Assembly (NCBI GenBank): GCA_002951815.1
Contig: CP019454.1
Coordinates: 186,001-250,000 of the forward strand
Length of the DNA stretch: 64,000 nucleotides
Direction: 5' to 3'
Source of the DNA: Sulfobacillus thermotolerans
Lineage (GTDB): Bacteria; Bacillota; Sulfobacillia; Sulfobacillales; Sulfobacillaceae
The position numbers and the translations under genes are program-made. Position 1 is the first letter of the stretch; the number at the start of each line of letters is the position of its first letter. Under the pieces are notes generated by a model. It made no database searches and was not told where the DNA came from. It was given only the letters and a program-made list of their open reading frames with translations. Below are positions 55,932 through 63,938 of this stretch, piece after piece.

Positions 55932-56363
55932 GTGGCTGAATCCGAATGTATTATTCCTGAAGATCGGTATTACTGGATTGAGAAACATGTGTGGGCGCGG
56001 CCCCTCGGAGATTTAGTGGAAGTGGGCATAACGGACCCCGCACAAGGGTTGGCAGGTAAAATGTTGGTGTGTCGCATTAAGCGCGCTGGCCGAGAGCTCA
56101 AACGGGGCGCGAGCGCTGCGACGCTGGAGAGCGGCAAGTGGGTGGGCGGCGTTTCGACCCCGTTGTCCGGTGTTATTAAAGAGGTCAACGACGTGCCTGA
56201 AAAAGATCCCGAGGCGTTGAACCGCGATCCCTACGGAGCCTGGCTCTTTCGAATGGCTCCTAGTAACTGGGCGGAAGATGCCAAGGAACTGGTAACAGGG
56301 TCTCAAGGAGTGCAGGAATATCGCGAGAAGATCGCGCAAGACGGGATTCGCTGTGGTCATTAA
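55932..56363 (+). CDS. lbpA2: Second lipoate-binding GcvH-like sulfur carrier
   Basis: This 143-residue protein starts at GTG (AAGGGAG upstream). The lipoylation loop is AATLESGKWVGGV, and the fold is otherwise like the LbpA at 49131 (HVWARPLGDLVEVGITDPAQG, NRDPYGAWLFRM). It ends DGIRCGH with one cysteine, versus CMRCS in the other. It heads the plus-strand operon. Two LbpA types may serve different steps or partners. Confidence 0.9.
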   Translation: MAESECIIPEDRYYWIEKHVWARPLGDLVEVGITDPAQGLAGKMLVCRIKRAGRELKRGASAATLESGKWVGGVSTPLSGVIKEVNDVPEKDPEALNRDPYGAWLFRMAPSNWAEDAKELVTGSQGVQEYREKIAQDGIRCGH

Positions 56364-56392
56364 TCGGGTGTGGTGAAAGGGGGAGGACAGGG

Positions 56393-56614
56393 ATGGAACA
56401 GGTGGTGGATGTGCGGGGACTCTCGTGCCCGATGCCCATTATTAAAACCAAGAAGGCGATGGATCAAATTCAGCCGGGGGATGCGTTGGTAGTGTTGGCC
56501 ACAGATCCTGGCGCCGTTGCAGATTTTCAGGCGTATGCGCGGCGCACGGGTCATAAGTTGTTGCAGGCGGAGCAAGTGGAAAAAGAATTTCATTTCAAGT
56601 TGGAAAAGGTCTAA
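56393..56614 (+). CDS. tusA: TusA-family sulfur carrier
   Basis: The 73-residue protein has the TusA signature VDVRGLSCPMPIIKTKKAM with the persulfide-forming Cys at residue 12 and the second-half PGDALVVLATDPGAVADF. In sulfur oxidisers TusA carries sulfane sulfur to DsrE and the sHdr route. It lies between lbpA2 and a dsrE gene; GGGGGAGGA precedes the ATG. Confidence 0.95.
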   Translation: MEQVVDVRGLSCPMPIIKTKKAMDQIQPGDALVVLATDPGAVADFQAYARRTGHKLLQAEQVEKEFHFKLEKV

Positions 56615-56643
56615 TAGAACGGCCATCCTAGGAGGCGGTATAG

Positions 56644-57015
56644 ATGGAGACGAAAAAGATTCTGTACATTCAGACGTCTGGTCCGGATACGCCGGCGCGT
56701 ATGGCGTCGCCTTTTTTTCTCGCCACGGCGGGGTGTTTGTTAGACCATGACGTGACGATGCTTTTTACGATGCACGGAACGCAACTTATGAAAAAAGGTG
56801 TGGCGGAACAGGTGTTTGTCAAAGAAGGGGGCCAAACCCTGCAATATTTTATCGACCAAGCGCTAGAGGCGGGCGTCAAGTTCTTAGTGTGCACGCCTAG
56901 CTTGGATTTGAATGACATGACGAAAGACGACTTAATTGATGCAGTCACTGACGTGGTGGGAGGAACTTTTGTCAATGAAGAAGCGTTAGAGGCGGATCTG
57001 GTCATTTCCTTTTAG
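56644..57015 (+). CDS. DsrE-family sulfur carrier (DsrE3-type)
   Basis: This 123-residue protein has the strands KILYIQTSGPDTPARMASPFFL and VTMLFTMHGTQLMKKG, with the sulfur-binding Cys in VKFLVCTPSLDLNDM. The CTPSLDL motif fits the DsrE3 group found with TusA and sHdr. TAGGAGG is upstream. It would exchange persulfide with the TusA encoded just before it. Confidence 0.87.
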   Translation: METKKILYIQTSGPDTPARMASPFFLATAGCLLDHDVTMLFTMHGTQLMKKGVAEQVFVKEGGQTLQYFIDQALEAGVKFLVCTPSLDLNDMTKDDLIDAVTDVVGGTFVNEEALEADLVISF

Positions 57016-57053
57016 GGTCACCACCTAGGCGCAGGAAAAAAGGGGGTCGCGTT

Positions 57054-58148
57054 ATGCGCGTGGTCAATTTAGGGACGGTGTCCGTGCCCAGGTCTTTAGC
57101 CGTTTTTCATGCAGTGGCGCAAGAAGCAGCGCCTTCGGATGAAATGACGTTAGTGTTTGCGCGGCCTGCGGAAGCGTTTGTCTCGGTGGGATATCATCAG
57201 TTGGCCAGTCGGGAATTGAACGTGCCCTATTGTCGCTCTCATAACATTCCCATTGCGCGGCGGTTAGTCGGTGGAGGGGCGGTGCTTCTCGACCATAATC
57301 AGGTGTTTTGGCACCTGATTATGCCGGGGGCGCATGCATCGGTCAAAGATTTGTATCAGGCGTTGCTGCCCGCTCCTGTCGCTGCATACCAGCGCATGGG
57401 GATTAATGCGGCGATCCGGCCGCTGAATGACATTGTTGTGGGGTCGCGCAAAATTGGCGGGACGGGTGCCGCGACGATTGCGCACAGTCTGATTTTTGTG
57501 GGAAGTTTGATGTATGATTTTGATCGGGAGCTAATGGCGCATGTCCTCAATGTGCCTTCCGAAAAATTCCGTGATAAGACGGTGCAGGCGATGCGAGATT
57601 ACATGACGACAATGACAGAGCAGTTGCCACAGGGGGTTCCGTCAGCGGAGGAAGCGATTGACATTTTAAGTCAAGAGTTTGCTAACATGCTCGATACACC
57701 TGCGCATTATGAGGACTTGCGCGAGAATGAGGAAGAAGCGGCTAAGCAGTTCGCCGTTCAGTTGTTTGATCCCGATTTTGTCTTTCAAAACGAAGGCTGG
57801 ACGGTGCCTGGCACGAAAATTACCGGGGACGTTTACTTGTATGAAGGTCTTTACAAGGCGCCAACCGGATTGGTGCGAGCCATTTGGCGGGAACGGGAAG
57901 GCCTTATTGAAAGTGCGTGGCTTGGGGGAGATTTTTTGATTGAGCCTGCCCAGGCGCTGCAAGCACTGCAAGATGCTATTAACCAGGCGTCCTTGTCTGT
58001 GCAAGACCTGCCCGATTTTGTGGAGCGCTTGTTTCGTGAAGGCAAGGTGAAAGGTATTGCCGCTGATGATATCGTTCAAGCCTTTCTACACCGGGCGAAC
58101 TTAGAGGAAGCGGCAATGGCTGAAGGGGGAACCCAAAGGGGGGCCTGA
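57054..58148 (+). CDS. Lipoate-protein ligase family protein (sHdr-associated)
   Basis: This 364-residue protein has the biotin/lipoate ligase (BPL_LplA_LipB) fold: FVSVGYHQLASRELN, the nucleotide-loop IPIARRLVGGGAVLLDHNQVFWHL and the NDIVVGSRKIGGTGAAT segment containing the conserved Lys. Roughly the last 120 residues are an added helical domain with ITGDVYLYEGLYKAPTGLVRAIWRER, resembling the LplB accessory domain joined to LplA. It would attach lipoate (or octanoate) to the LbpA proteins of this cluster. It is followed 2 bp later by a regulator gene. No lipoyl synthase is in the window. Confidence 0.87.
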   Translation: MRVVNLGTVSVPRSLAVFHAVAQEAAPSDEMTLVFARPAEAFVSVGYHQLASRELNVPYCRSHNIPIARRLVGGGAVLLDHNQVFWHLIMPGAHASVKDLYQALLPAPVAAYQRMGINAAIRPLNDIVVGSRKIGGTGAATIAHSLIFVGSLMYDFDRELMAHVLNVPSEKFRDKTVQAMRDYMTTMTEQLPQGVPSAEEAIDILSQEFANMLDTPAHYEDLRENEEEAAKQFAVQLFDPDFVFQNEGWTVPGTKITGDVYLYEGLYKAPTGLVRAIWREREGLIESAWLGGDFLIEPAQALQALQDAINQASLSVQDLPDFVERLFREGKVKGIAADDIVQAFLHRANLEEAAMAEGGTQRGA

Positions 58149-58150
58149 AT

Positions 58151-58744
58151 ATGCCGTCGGGGCTGCGTGAAAAAATTGTGCTCTATTTGACAGACCATCC
58201 CGTGGTGACCACTGAAGAATTGCGGCAGGAAATGGGGGTTTCCAGACGGCATGTGCAACGAACCCTGCACCAACTGGTGAGCGAAGGGGTGGTGCGCATG
58301 TCTTTGTTACCGGGATCGCGCCATACGGGAGAATATCGCTTGGTTCCGAAAGAGAGTACGGCCATGCAACCGGTGAATCGGTTGCTCAGTGCGATTCAAG
58401 AAGCCGGAGGGCCGGCTTTGCGGGATCGTATTTTAGAAATTTTTATTGATGATTATTACCGCGGGCGCATGGACCACACACCTGACGATGTGTCGCGTGA
58501 TGAGTCCTTAATGATGAGCTGGAATAAGACCCCGAATGGCTGGTGGATTACTATGCAGCGATGCCCCTTTCCTTATTGGCGTGGAACGCAGTCCGTCTGC
58601 GATGCGGAAGCGCGGGCGTTTGCGCATCATCTTGATGCGCCGGTGATTCATTTGGCCGATGGAGAGCGAGGTGTCTGCCAGTTCTTTGTCCCTCTGCGTA
58701 CGGATATGGCGACGACTGAGAAGGGGGAACGGCACGATGACTGA
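58151..58744 (+). CDS. SufR-like winged-helix regulator with C-terminal cysteines
   Basis: This 197-residue protein begins with a DeoR/SufR-type winged helix (REKIVLYLTDHPVVTTEELRQEMGVSRRHVQRTLHQLVSEG). Its C-terminal half has cysteines in MQRCPFPYW (about 139), QSVCDAEARA (about 150) and ERGVCQFF (about 175), the spacing and CPF...C...C pattern of SufR proteins, whose [4Fe-4S] cluster senses iron-sulfur and oxidative state. Here it is inside the lbpA2-tusA-dsrE-lipoate ligase operon, so it probably couples sulfur oxidation genes to Fe-S supply or redox state. Target sites are unknown; repeats at 55566 and 55846 are candidates. Confidence 0.75.
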   Translation: MPSGLREKIVLYLTDHPVVTTEELRQEMGVSRRHVQRTLHQLVSEGVVRMSLLPGSRHTGEYRLVPKESTAMQPVNRLLSAIQEAGGPALRDRILEIFIDDYYRGRMDHTPDDVSRDESLMMSWNKTPNGWWITMQRCPFPYWRGTQSVCDAEARAFAHHLDAPVIHLADGERGVCQFFVPLRTDMATTEKGERHDD

Positions 58745-59435
58745 GGCTAAATGTGAAGAGATTCTCGTTATTGGGGATTTTCCTGATAATCATCCGGAAC
58801 AAGGGTTGCGAGATCTTGCGGCGATTCGTCCCGGAGCTGACTGGGAATACATCTCGCTAGGAACACAAGGTCCAGATTTTTACCGCGATTTGTTTTTTGG
58901 CGGCTATTTGGCCACGATGCAACGGGCTCGGCAACACATTGCGCAGAAATTGGCGGACAGTCCACCAGGTCGGCGCTTTGCTATTATTGGACGGGGTCTG
59001 GGCGGGTTGGTAGCCCTTTGGGCGGCGGCAGATAACCGGACCGCGCCGATCCAATGTGTCGTGTCCATTTCCAGCACGCCCAATTTAGATTACTTGAAAG
59101 ATAAACATCCCCATTATGGATGGCCCGCAGATGAGGTGAAAAAGGCACTCCTCGATTGGGATGTGAGTTATAAGGTGCCGCGCATTGGATCGCGGGCGGT
59201 GCTCTTGATCCATAGCGACAATGATAGCGAGATACGGGCCAATTGGGCTGAAGAATTTTTCTTATTGGCGACGGGCGTCAGCAAGTGGCCAGAGCGGTGG
59301 GACTATCACCGTATTCCAGGATTGCCGCATGTGTGGCCCGGCTCCCTTGGGGAACCTTGCCGAGAAGCTCTGAGTTATACCAAGCAGTGGGTCGACCAGT
59401 ATTTGGATGACACGGCGGTTGTTCCGAGTCGCTAA
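58737..59435 (+). CDS. Alpha/beta-hydrolase-fold protein lacking the nucleophile serine
   Basis: From the ATG at 58737 (GGGGGAACGGC upstream, 8-bp overlap with the regulator) this is 232 residues. The fold is recognisable from ILVIGDFPDNH (strand 3), FAIIGRGLGGLVALWAA (nucleophile elbow), AVLLIHSDNDSEI (acid strand) and IPGLPHVWPGS (His loop). The elbow normally reads G-x-Ser-x-G but is G-R-Gly-L-G here, so ordinary hydrolase activity is unlikely. Its conserved place at the end of this operon suggests a binding or non-canonical role. Longer upstream frames overlap the regulator and lack a start signal. Confidence 0.75.
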   Translation: MTEAKCEEILVIGDFPDNHPEQGLRDLAAIRPGADWEYISLGTQGPDFYRDLFFGGYLATMQRARQHIAQKLADSPPGRRFAIIGRGLGGLVALWAAADNRTAPIQCVVSISSTPNLDYLKDKHPHYGWPADEVKKALLDWDVSYKVPRIGSRAVLLIHSDNDSEIRANWAEEFFLLATGVSKWPERWDYHRIPGLPHVWPGSLGEPCREALSYTKQWVDQYLDDTAVVPSR

Positions 59436-59449
59436 CAAGACAGGTTTTT

Positions 59450-59478
59450 GCCTCCGGTTCGGGCGCGGAGGCTTTTTT
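59450..59478 (+). terminator. Rho-independent terminator of the lbpA2-tusA operon
   Basis: GCCTCCG and CGGAGGC (7 pairs) enclose a 9-base loop and are followed by six T residues, 14 bp after the last gene. Confidence 0.92.
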
Positions 59479-59640
59479 GATCCACGTTGTCTTAAACTTC
59501 GACGTGATAGAAGTCTGAGGCGCATATTCTTAATTGACCAAAAAATTATCAGAAGGTATAATTTTCCTTAAGATTTTCTTCCGAGCGTAAGAAGCCAATT
59601 GGTTTCCCTAGGCAGCATTACGCTGGCGACATGTGGCATT

Positions 59641-59871
59641 ATGAAACTGTTGCTCATCCATTATCCTTGTCTATCGATTCCGCGGGCCGGTTTCGTCATT
59701 GCCGAAACCTTAATTTGTTTAGCCGCTGTGTTTGCGCAGCAGTTTCGCTGGAGTGGACTTCCTGACCTCTTGTTTAACGGCTTTATTAGCGCCGCGTGTT
59801 CGGTCGAGATGATCGAATCCAAGACGCGCCCTCCCAAGGCGTCTCCCCCGCATCCTGCACCGAAACCGTAA
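59641..59871 (+). CDS. Small hypothetical membrane protein (weak)
   Basis: This 76-residue ORF starts at ATG 59641; an in-frame upstream start is at 59599. It has one or two hydrophobic stretches (AGFVIAETLICLAAVFAQQF) and a Pro/Lys-rich tail. No ribosome-binding site is clear and no family was recognised. It lies in the 534-bp gap between the terminator and the HMG-CoA reductase-like gene, which otherwise shows nothing. Confidence 0.3.
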   Translation: MKLLLIHYPCLSIPRAGFVIAETLICLAAVFAQQFRWSGLPDLLFNGFISAACSVEMIESKTRPPKASPPHPAPKP

Positions 59872-59969
59872 GGCTGTGTGTTTTATGCTAAGGGTTACTT
59901 TCTCGGTGACATTGTCCTCCTGTTTGATACAATAGGACAGAATGTCTAGCAGAAGGGAACGATGGATGG

Positions 59970-61226
59970 ATGAAATTTCGGTGGCCGCACCGGAATCATG
60001 CGAAGGCGATTGCGGAACGCCAGGCCTATCTCCGCGCGTTGCCGCAGATGGAGCAGAGCGGTCAAGAGATCTTTTCGTGGTCTTTGGGTCCTGAGCGATT
60101 AGCTTCTTTTCAAGAGTGTCTCACGGGGGAAATGGTCTTGCCTGTAGGGGTCATCGGTCCCCTCGTAATTGATATGGGGATTTATGAACGTGATGAAGCC
60201 CATCAATTGCAGGAAATAGGGCGCCACGCCGATCGTGTTTTTGTACCGGTTGCGCATACGGAAGGCGGACTGTCTGAATCGATGCTGCGCGGCATGCGGG
60301 TTATCGATTTGGCGGGTGGTGTAAAAACATGGCTTTTACAAGATGAAATGACTCGAGACTGCGCTTTTGTTTTTTCAACCGCTGCGGAAGCTGTCCGATT
60401 GGCGCGGTGGTGTGCCCAAGAGGAATCTCACTTGAAAGCATGGATTAACAATCCTGATCATCAGGATAAAGGTGCTGTGCGGGCGGCCATTTCGCGCCAT
60501 GCGCAATTGTTGCGGATTCGCACCCGGGTTGTGGGCCCTGTCTGTCATGTTCTTTATGGGTTTGACACGCAAGAAGCGTGTGGGCCGAATATGATGACGC
60601 GTAACGCCTATGCCTTAAATGAGTACATTGTCAATGCGCTTAGTTCCGAGGGGCTTGTCCCGCACCAGATTTTTTTAGAGGCCAATTTAGGCGGAGACAA
60701 AAAACCGAGTTATGAATACTTTGCGGGCGGACACGGCAAAACCGTGGTGGCGGAAGTGGTGCTTCCGGATGACGTGGTAGCGCGTCACTTGCATACCACG
60801 CCGCAAGGGCTGCAGATGCTCGAATGGGTGGGCTTGCACGGGGCGCATGCGTCCGGGATGCAGTCATTTGGATTTACGCCCGCGTCCGCTATCGCTGCAA
60901 TTTTTGCTGCGACGGGTCAAGATTTGGGGATGGTGGGAACTAGTAGCATGGCTCAGGCCACCGTGTCACGGACCCCTGAAGGAACTGCTTTTAGCATTAC
61001 CTTAGGGGGGATAGAGGTCGGTACGGTCGGCGGCGGCACACAGTTGCCCCATGCACAACAATACTTGCAAATGATGCAATGCCAAGGACCGGGTTCTTCT
61101 AAGCGCTTGGCCCAGATTATTGGGGCGTCCGCCTTAGCGCTCGAGATTTCCGCTGCAGCCTCCATGGCGAGTCGGGGCAGTGAAAATTTTTTTCGCACGC
61201 ACTGGCAGCGCGGTGGGCTCCGGTAG
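59970..61226 (+). CDS. Hydroxymethylglutaryl-CoA reductase-like enzyme
   Basis: This 418-residue protein matches HMG-CoA reductase: the catalytic Glu in GEMVLPVGVIGPLVI (about 43), PVAHTEGGLSESMLRG (substrate region), the Lys in LGGDKKPSY (about 244), the Asp in TGQDLGMVGTSSMAQ, and VGTVGGGTQLPHAQ, with a His near the C-terminal end (FFRTHWQ). All four class I catalytic positions seem to be present, although several flanks differ from the canonical motifs. It could supply mevalonate or run in reverse. No mevalonate kinase or HMG-CoA lyase is in view. Confidence 0.82.
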   Translation: MKFRWPHRNHAKAIAERQAYLRALPQMEQSGQEIFSWSLGPERLASFQECLTGEMVLPVGVIGPLVIDMGIYERDEAHQLQEIGRHADRVFVPVAHTEGGLSESMLRGMRVIDLAGGVKTWLLQDEMTRDCAFVFSTAAEAVRLARWCAQEESHLKAWINNPDHQDKGAVRAAISRHAQLLRIRTRVVGPVCHVLYGFDTQEACGPNMMTRNAYALNEYIVNALSSEGLVPHQIFLEANLGGDKKPSYEYFAGGHGKTVVAEVVLPDDVVARHLHTTPQGLQMLEWVGLHGAHASGMQSFGFTPASAIAAIFAATGQDLGMVGTSSMAQATVSRTPEGTAFSITLGGIEVGTVGGGTQLPHAQQYLQMMQCQGPGSSKRLAQIIGASALALEISAAASMASRGSENFFRTHWQRGGLR

Positions 61227-61239
61227 GGGCCCTCGTGCT

Positions 61240-62157
61240 TTAAACACATTGTGCGCGTTGAAATAACGGGGTTTGGCACAAGAGCGCCAGAAAGCAGGTT
61301 GAACAGCGTGACGATTTGAGCCCGCGAAACGAGAGTGGGGTGGGATTGGCAGACGGCTCGGGAGAGGACGTACTGAAGCGGACTGACGCGGGGCCACGTC
61401 CGCTGGGGGGGAGTGCATCGTAAAGCCCAATACGGCGCGCTTTGGTTTCAATATCAGTGCGCAGACGGTCTAGAAATGCCCGACCATCCATGCCGACTTC
61501 TTCGGCATCAGCATATAGCCGTTGATACATCGATTCCATAATTCCGAGCAGCTCGTCTTTCATGCCCATAAGGGCTTGCACGCGTTCTCCAGAGACCTGC
61601 GGGATCGAACGCTTGAGATAATATTCGGCAAACGCTTGGTGGCGTGATTCATCGCGCAAGATGCGCCCCGATAGTTTGCCAAAAAGGGCTTCAGGCTGTG
61701 CTTTGGCATACAGGGTATAAAAGTTTTTGGCGAAAATGTCACTAATGAGAATGCCCCACACCCAATCTAGACGATCCCCTTTGCGCAATCGGTTATGATA
61801 GCGCAGCATTTCCGGCATCTGTCGAATTGTGAGAGGTTCCGCGCCGAGACGGCGGTAAAGGTTGGTTAATACTTCGAAATGGCGTGCTTCATCCATGAGA
61901 AAACTGCTGAGATAGAGCTGGGCGCTGGTTTCGCCTGCGTTGGCCATTTGCGGCAGGACGACGCTGGCGCCAATCATTGCGGACTGCTCGCCTAGATACA
62001 CAGGGGTGAGCATGCGGGCTAACGCTAGTGATTGGGATGGAGAAAACTGAATGGGATCATTCCAGTCAACGTCGGCCGTTGACCACTGGGCTTTCACTCC
62101 TTTGTGGAAGAGGCGCACCAAAAGATCCTCGTCAAAACGTGGGAAAACTTTTATCAC
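61240..62157 (-). CDS. Ferritin-like diiron protein of the R2-like oxidase type
   Basis: The 305-residue helical protein has the ligand pattern of the ferritin-like/R2 superfamily: LGEQSAMIGAS (Glu), SFLMDEARHFEVL (Glu-x-x-His), and RILRDESRHQAFAEYYL (second Glu-x-x-His). Two EXXH motifs within four long helices support a diiron or Mn/Fe site. R2-like ligand-binding oxidases and N-oxygenases share this. The last 48 residues, after about 257, are Ser/Pro/Arg-rich and unlike the fold; a frameshift near the end is possible. It lies downstream of the acyl-CoA synthetase remnant. Confidence 0.75.
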   Translation of the reverse strand: MIKVFPRFDEDLLVRLFHKGVKAQWSTADVDWNDPIQFSPSQSLALARMLTPVYLGEQSAMIGASVVLPQMANAGETSAQLYLSSFLMDEARHFEVLTNLYRRLGAEPLTIRQMPEMLRYHNRLRKGDRLDWVWGILISDIFAKNFYTLYAKAQPEALFGKLSGRILRDESRHQAFAEYYLKRSIPQVSGERVQALMGMKDELLGIMESMYQRLYADAEEVGMDGRAFLDRLRTDIETKARRIGLYDALPPSGRGPASVRFSTSSPEPSANPTPLSFRGLKSSRCSTCFLALLCQTPLFQRAQCV

Positions 62158-62318
62158 CAGCGACCATCCTTTCGAGAATCATGCCAGGCTTCTTGCTTCG
62201 TGACATGTGGAAGGGGAAACTTTTGCGCTGAAGCAGCGCCTTCCAAAACGTTACCAAAAGTTCTAGGCCATTGCAAACGAATGGCTTGTGCCCAGCGATT
62301 TTGCACGGATACAACAAG

Positions 62319-62350
62319 CCCACGGATCGTCACGCCGAACAATCCGTGGG
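62319..62350 (-). terminator. Hairpin after the acyl-CoA synthetase
   Basis: CCCACGGAT and ATCCGTGGG (9 perfect pairs, 14-base loop) lie 17 bp after the acyl-CoA synthetase stop on the minus strand, followed by CTTGTTGT, a weak T-run. Confidence 0.6.
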
Positions 62351-62366
62351 TCTCACATGAGGCAAT

Positions 62367-63938
62367 TTAAGAGTCTTTGGCCCACTCTTTTTGGCGCAGT
62401 TCGATGCGGCGGATCTTCCCTGAGACGGTTTTAGGAAGATCTGTCACAAATTCGATCGCGCGTGGGTACTTATAGGGGGCCGTTTGGGTTTTCACGTGTT
62501 CCTGGAGCGTGTGGGCTAGCTCTGGTGAGGGAGCAATGCCCGGCCTTAACACAACAAAGGCTTTCACGATCTCGCCGCGCACGGGGTCGGGAGAGGACAC
62601 GACGGCTGCTTCCAATACCTCAGGCCGTTCAACTAACAACGATTCCACCTCAAAGGGGCCAATACGGTATCCGGAACTGATAATGACGTCATCAGAACGG
62701 CCGACAAACCAATAATAGCCGTCCTGATCAATGACGGCACGATCCCCTGTAATGTAGTAGTCTCCAACGAATCGCCTGGCCGTCCCTTCTTCGTCATTGA
62801 CGTATCCCTGGAAGAGGCCGGGTGGACGTGTGGGTCGAACGCGGATGGCGATATCGCCTTCTTGACCGCGGGGCAACGGTTGTCCCGCGCTATCAATGAC
62901 TGTCATCTCAAATTCTGGGGCGGGTTTGCCCATGGAGCCTGGGCGAACAAGAAGACCAGGGGTATTGGCAATGAGCAGGACAGTCTCTGTTTGGCCATAG
63001 CCATCACGGATTTCTAGGTTGGTGGCGCGGCGGAATAATTCGATGACTTCGGGATTTAGCGGCTCACCAGCGCTGACAGCGGAACGTAAAGTCGGAAAGT
63101 GCCACTGTGTGAGGTCTTCTTTCACCACCAGACGATAGACGGTTGGCGGCGCACAGACTGAGGTGATGGGATGCGCTGACAAAATTTTTAAGAAGTCTGT
63201 CGGGTTGAATTTGCCTTCCATGTTATCCACCGCAATGGCAGCGCCCACCATCCAGGGGCCAAACAACGAACTCCAAGCCGCTTTTGCCTACCCTGTGTCA
63301 GAGACGTTCCAGTGTAAATCAGATTCGTTTAATCCAAGCCAATAACGGGCCGTGATGGTGTGCGCACGCGGATAGTCTTGATTATGCAGAACCATTTTCG
63401 GGTAACCCGTGGTTCCGGAGGTAAAATAAATGAGGGTGGGATCGGAGCGAAGCGTGGGATTTCCTGAGAAGCGCTCATGGGATAAAGAATACGGATCCAA
63501 TGTCGCCCATCCTGGACGAGTGTCGCCAACAATAATGCGGATATCTACGGGGGCTTGCTGCTCATCGATTTTTTCGGCGGCATCAGGCGATACGATGGCG
63601 CACCGTGCCTGCGACGTTTCAAGGCGGTACTGTAAATCTTTAGCGGTTAGTTGCGTGGTACCGGGCATCGCAACGGCTCCTAGTTTATTGAGGGCGACCA
63701 TCACGGGCCAAAACGCCAGATCTTTGCCGAGAACAATAAGCACGCGGTCTTGGGGCGACACCCCTTGGTCGCGCAACCAGGCTGCGGTCTGATCGGAGAT
63801 GCGAGACATATCGGAAAAGGTATAGGAGCGACTATCTTCAAAATTCAGAAAATAAAGCGCGGTATCATTGGGATGTGTGGACGCCAAATGGTCGATGACA
63901 TCGCGTCCAAAGTTCCAGTAATCGGGTTGAGCCGACAT
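62367..63938 (-). pseudogene. Acyl-CoA synthetase (AMP-forming) interrupted by one in-frame TAG
   Basis: Two ORFs in the same frame, 63288-63938 (from MSAQPDYW, AAGGAGGCAG upstream) and 62367-63266, join into one 523-residue acyl-CoA synthetase if the TAG at 63288-63290 is read as Trp (TGG). N-terminal half: LIYFTSGTTGYPKMVLHN (P-loop), DLHWNVSDTG. C-terminal half: AKAAWSSLFGPWMVGA, IRDGYGQTETVLL, YITGDRAVIDQDGYYWFVGRSDDVIISSG and KTVSGKIRRIELR. In relatives the sequence reads DTGWAK, so a G-to-A change is the simplest cause. No other lesion was seen. It may be a recent pseudogene, a sequencing error or a suppressed stop. Confidence 0.8.
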
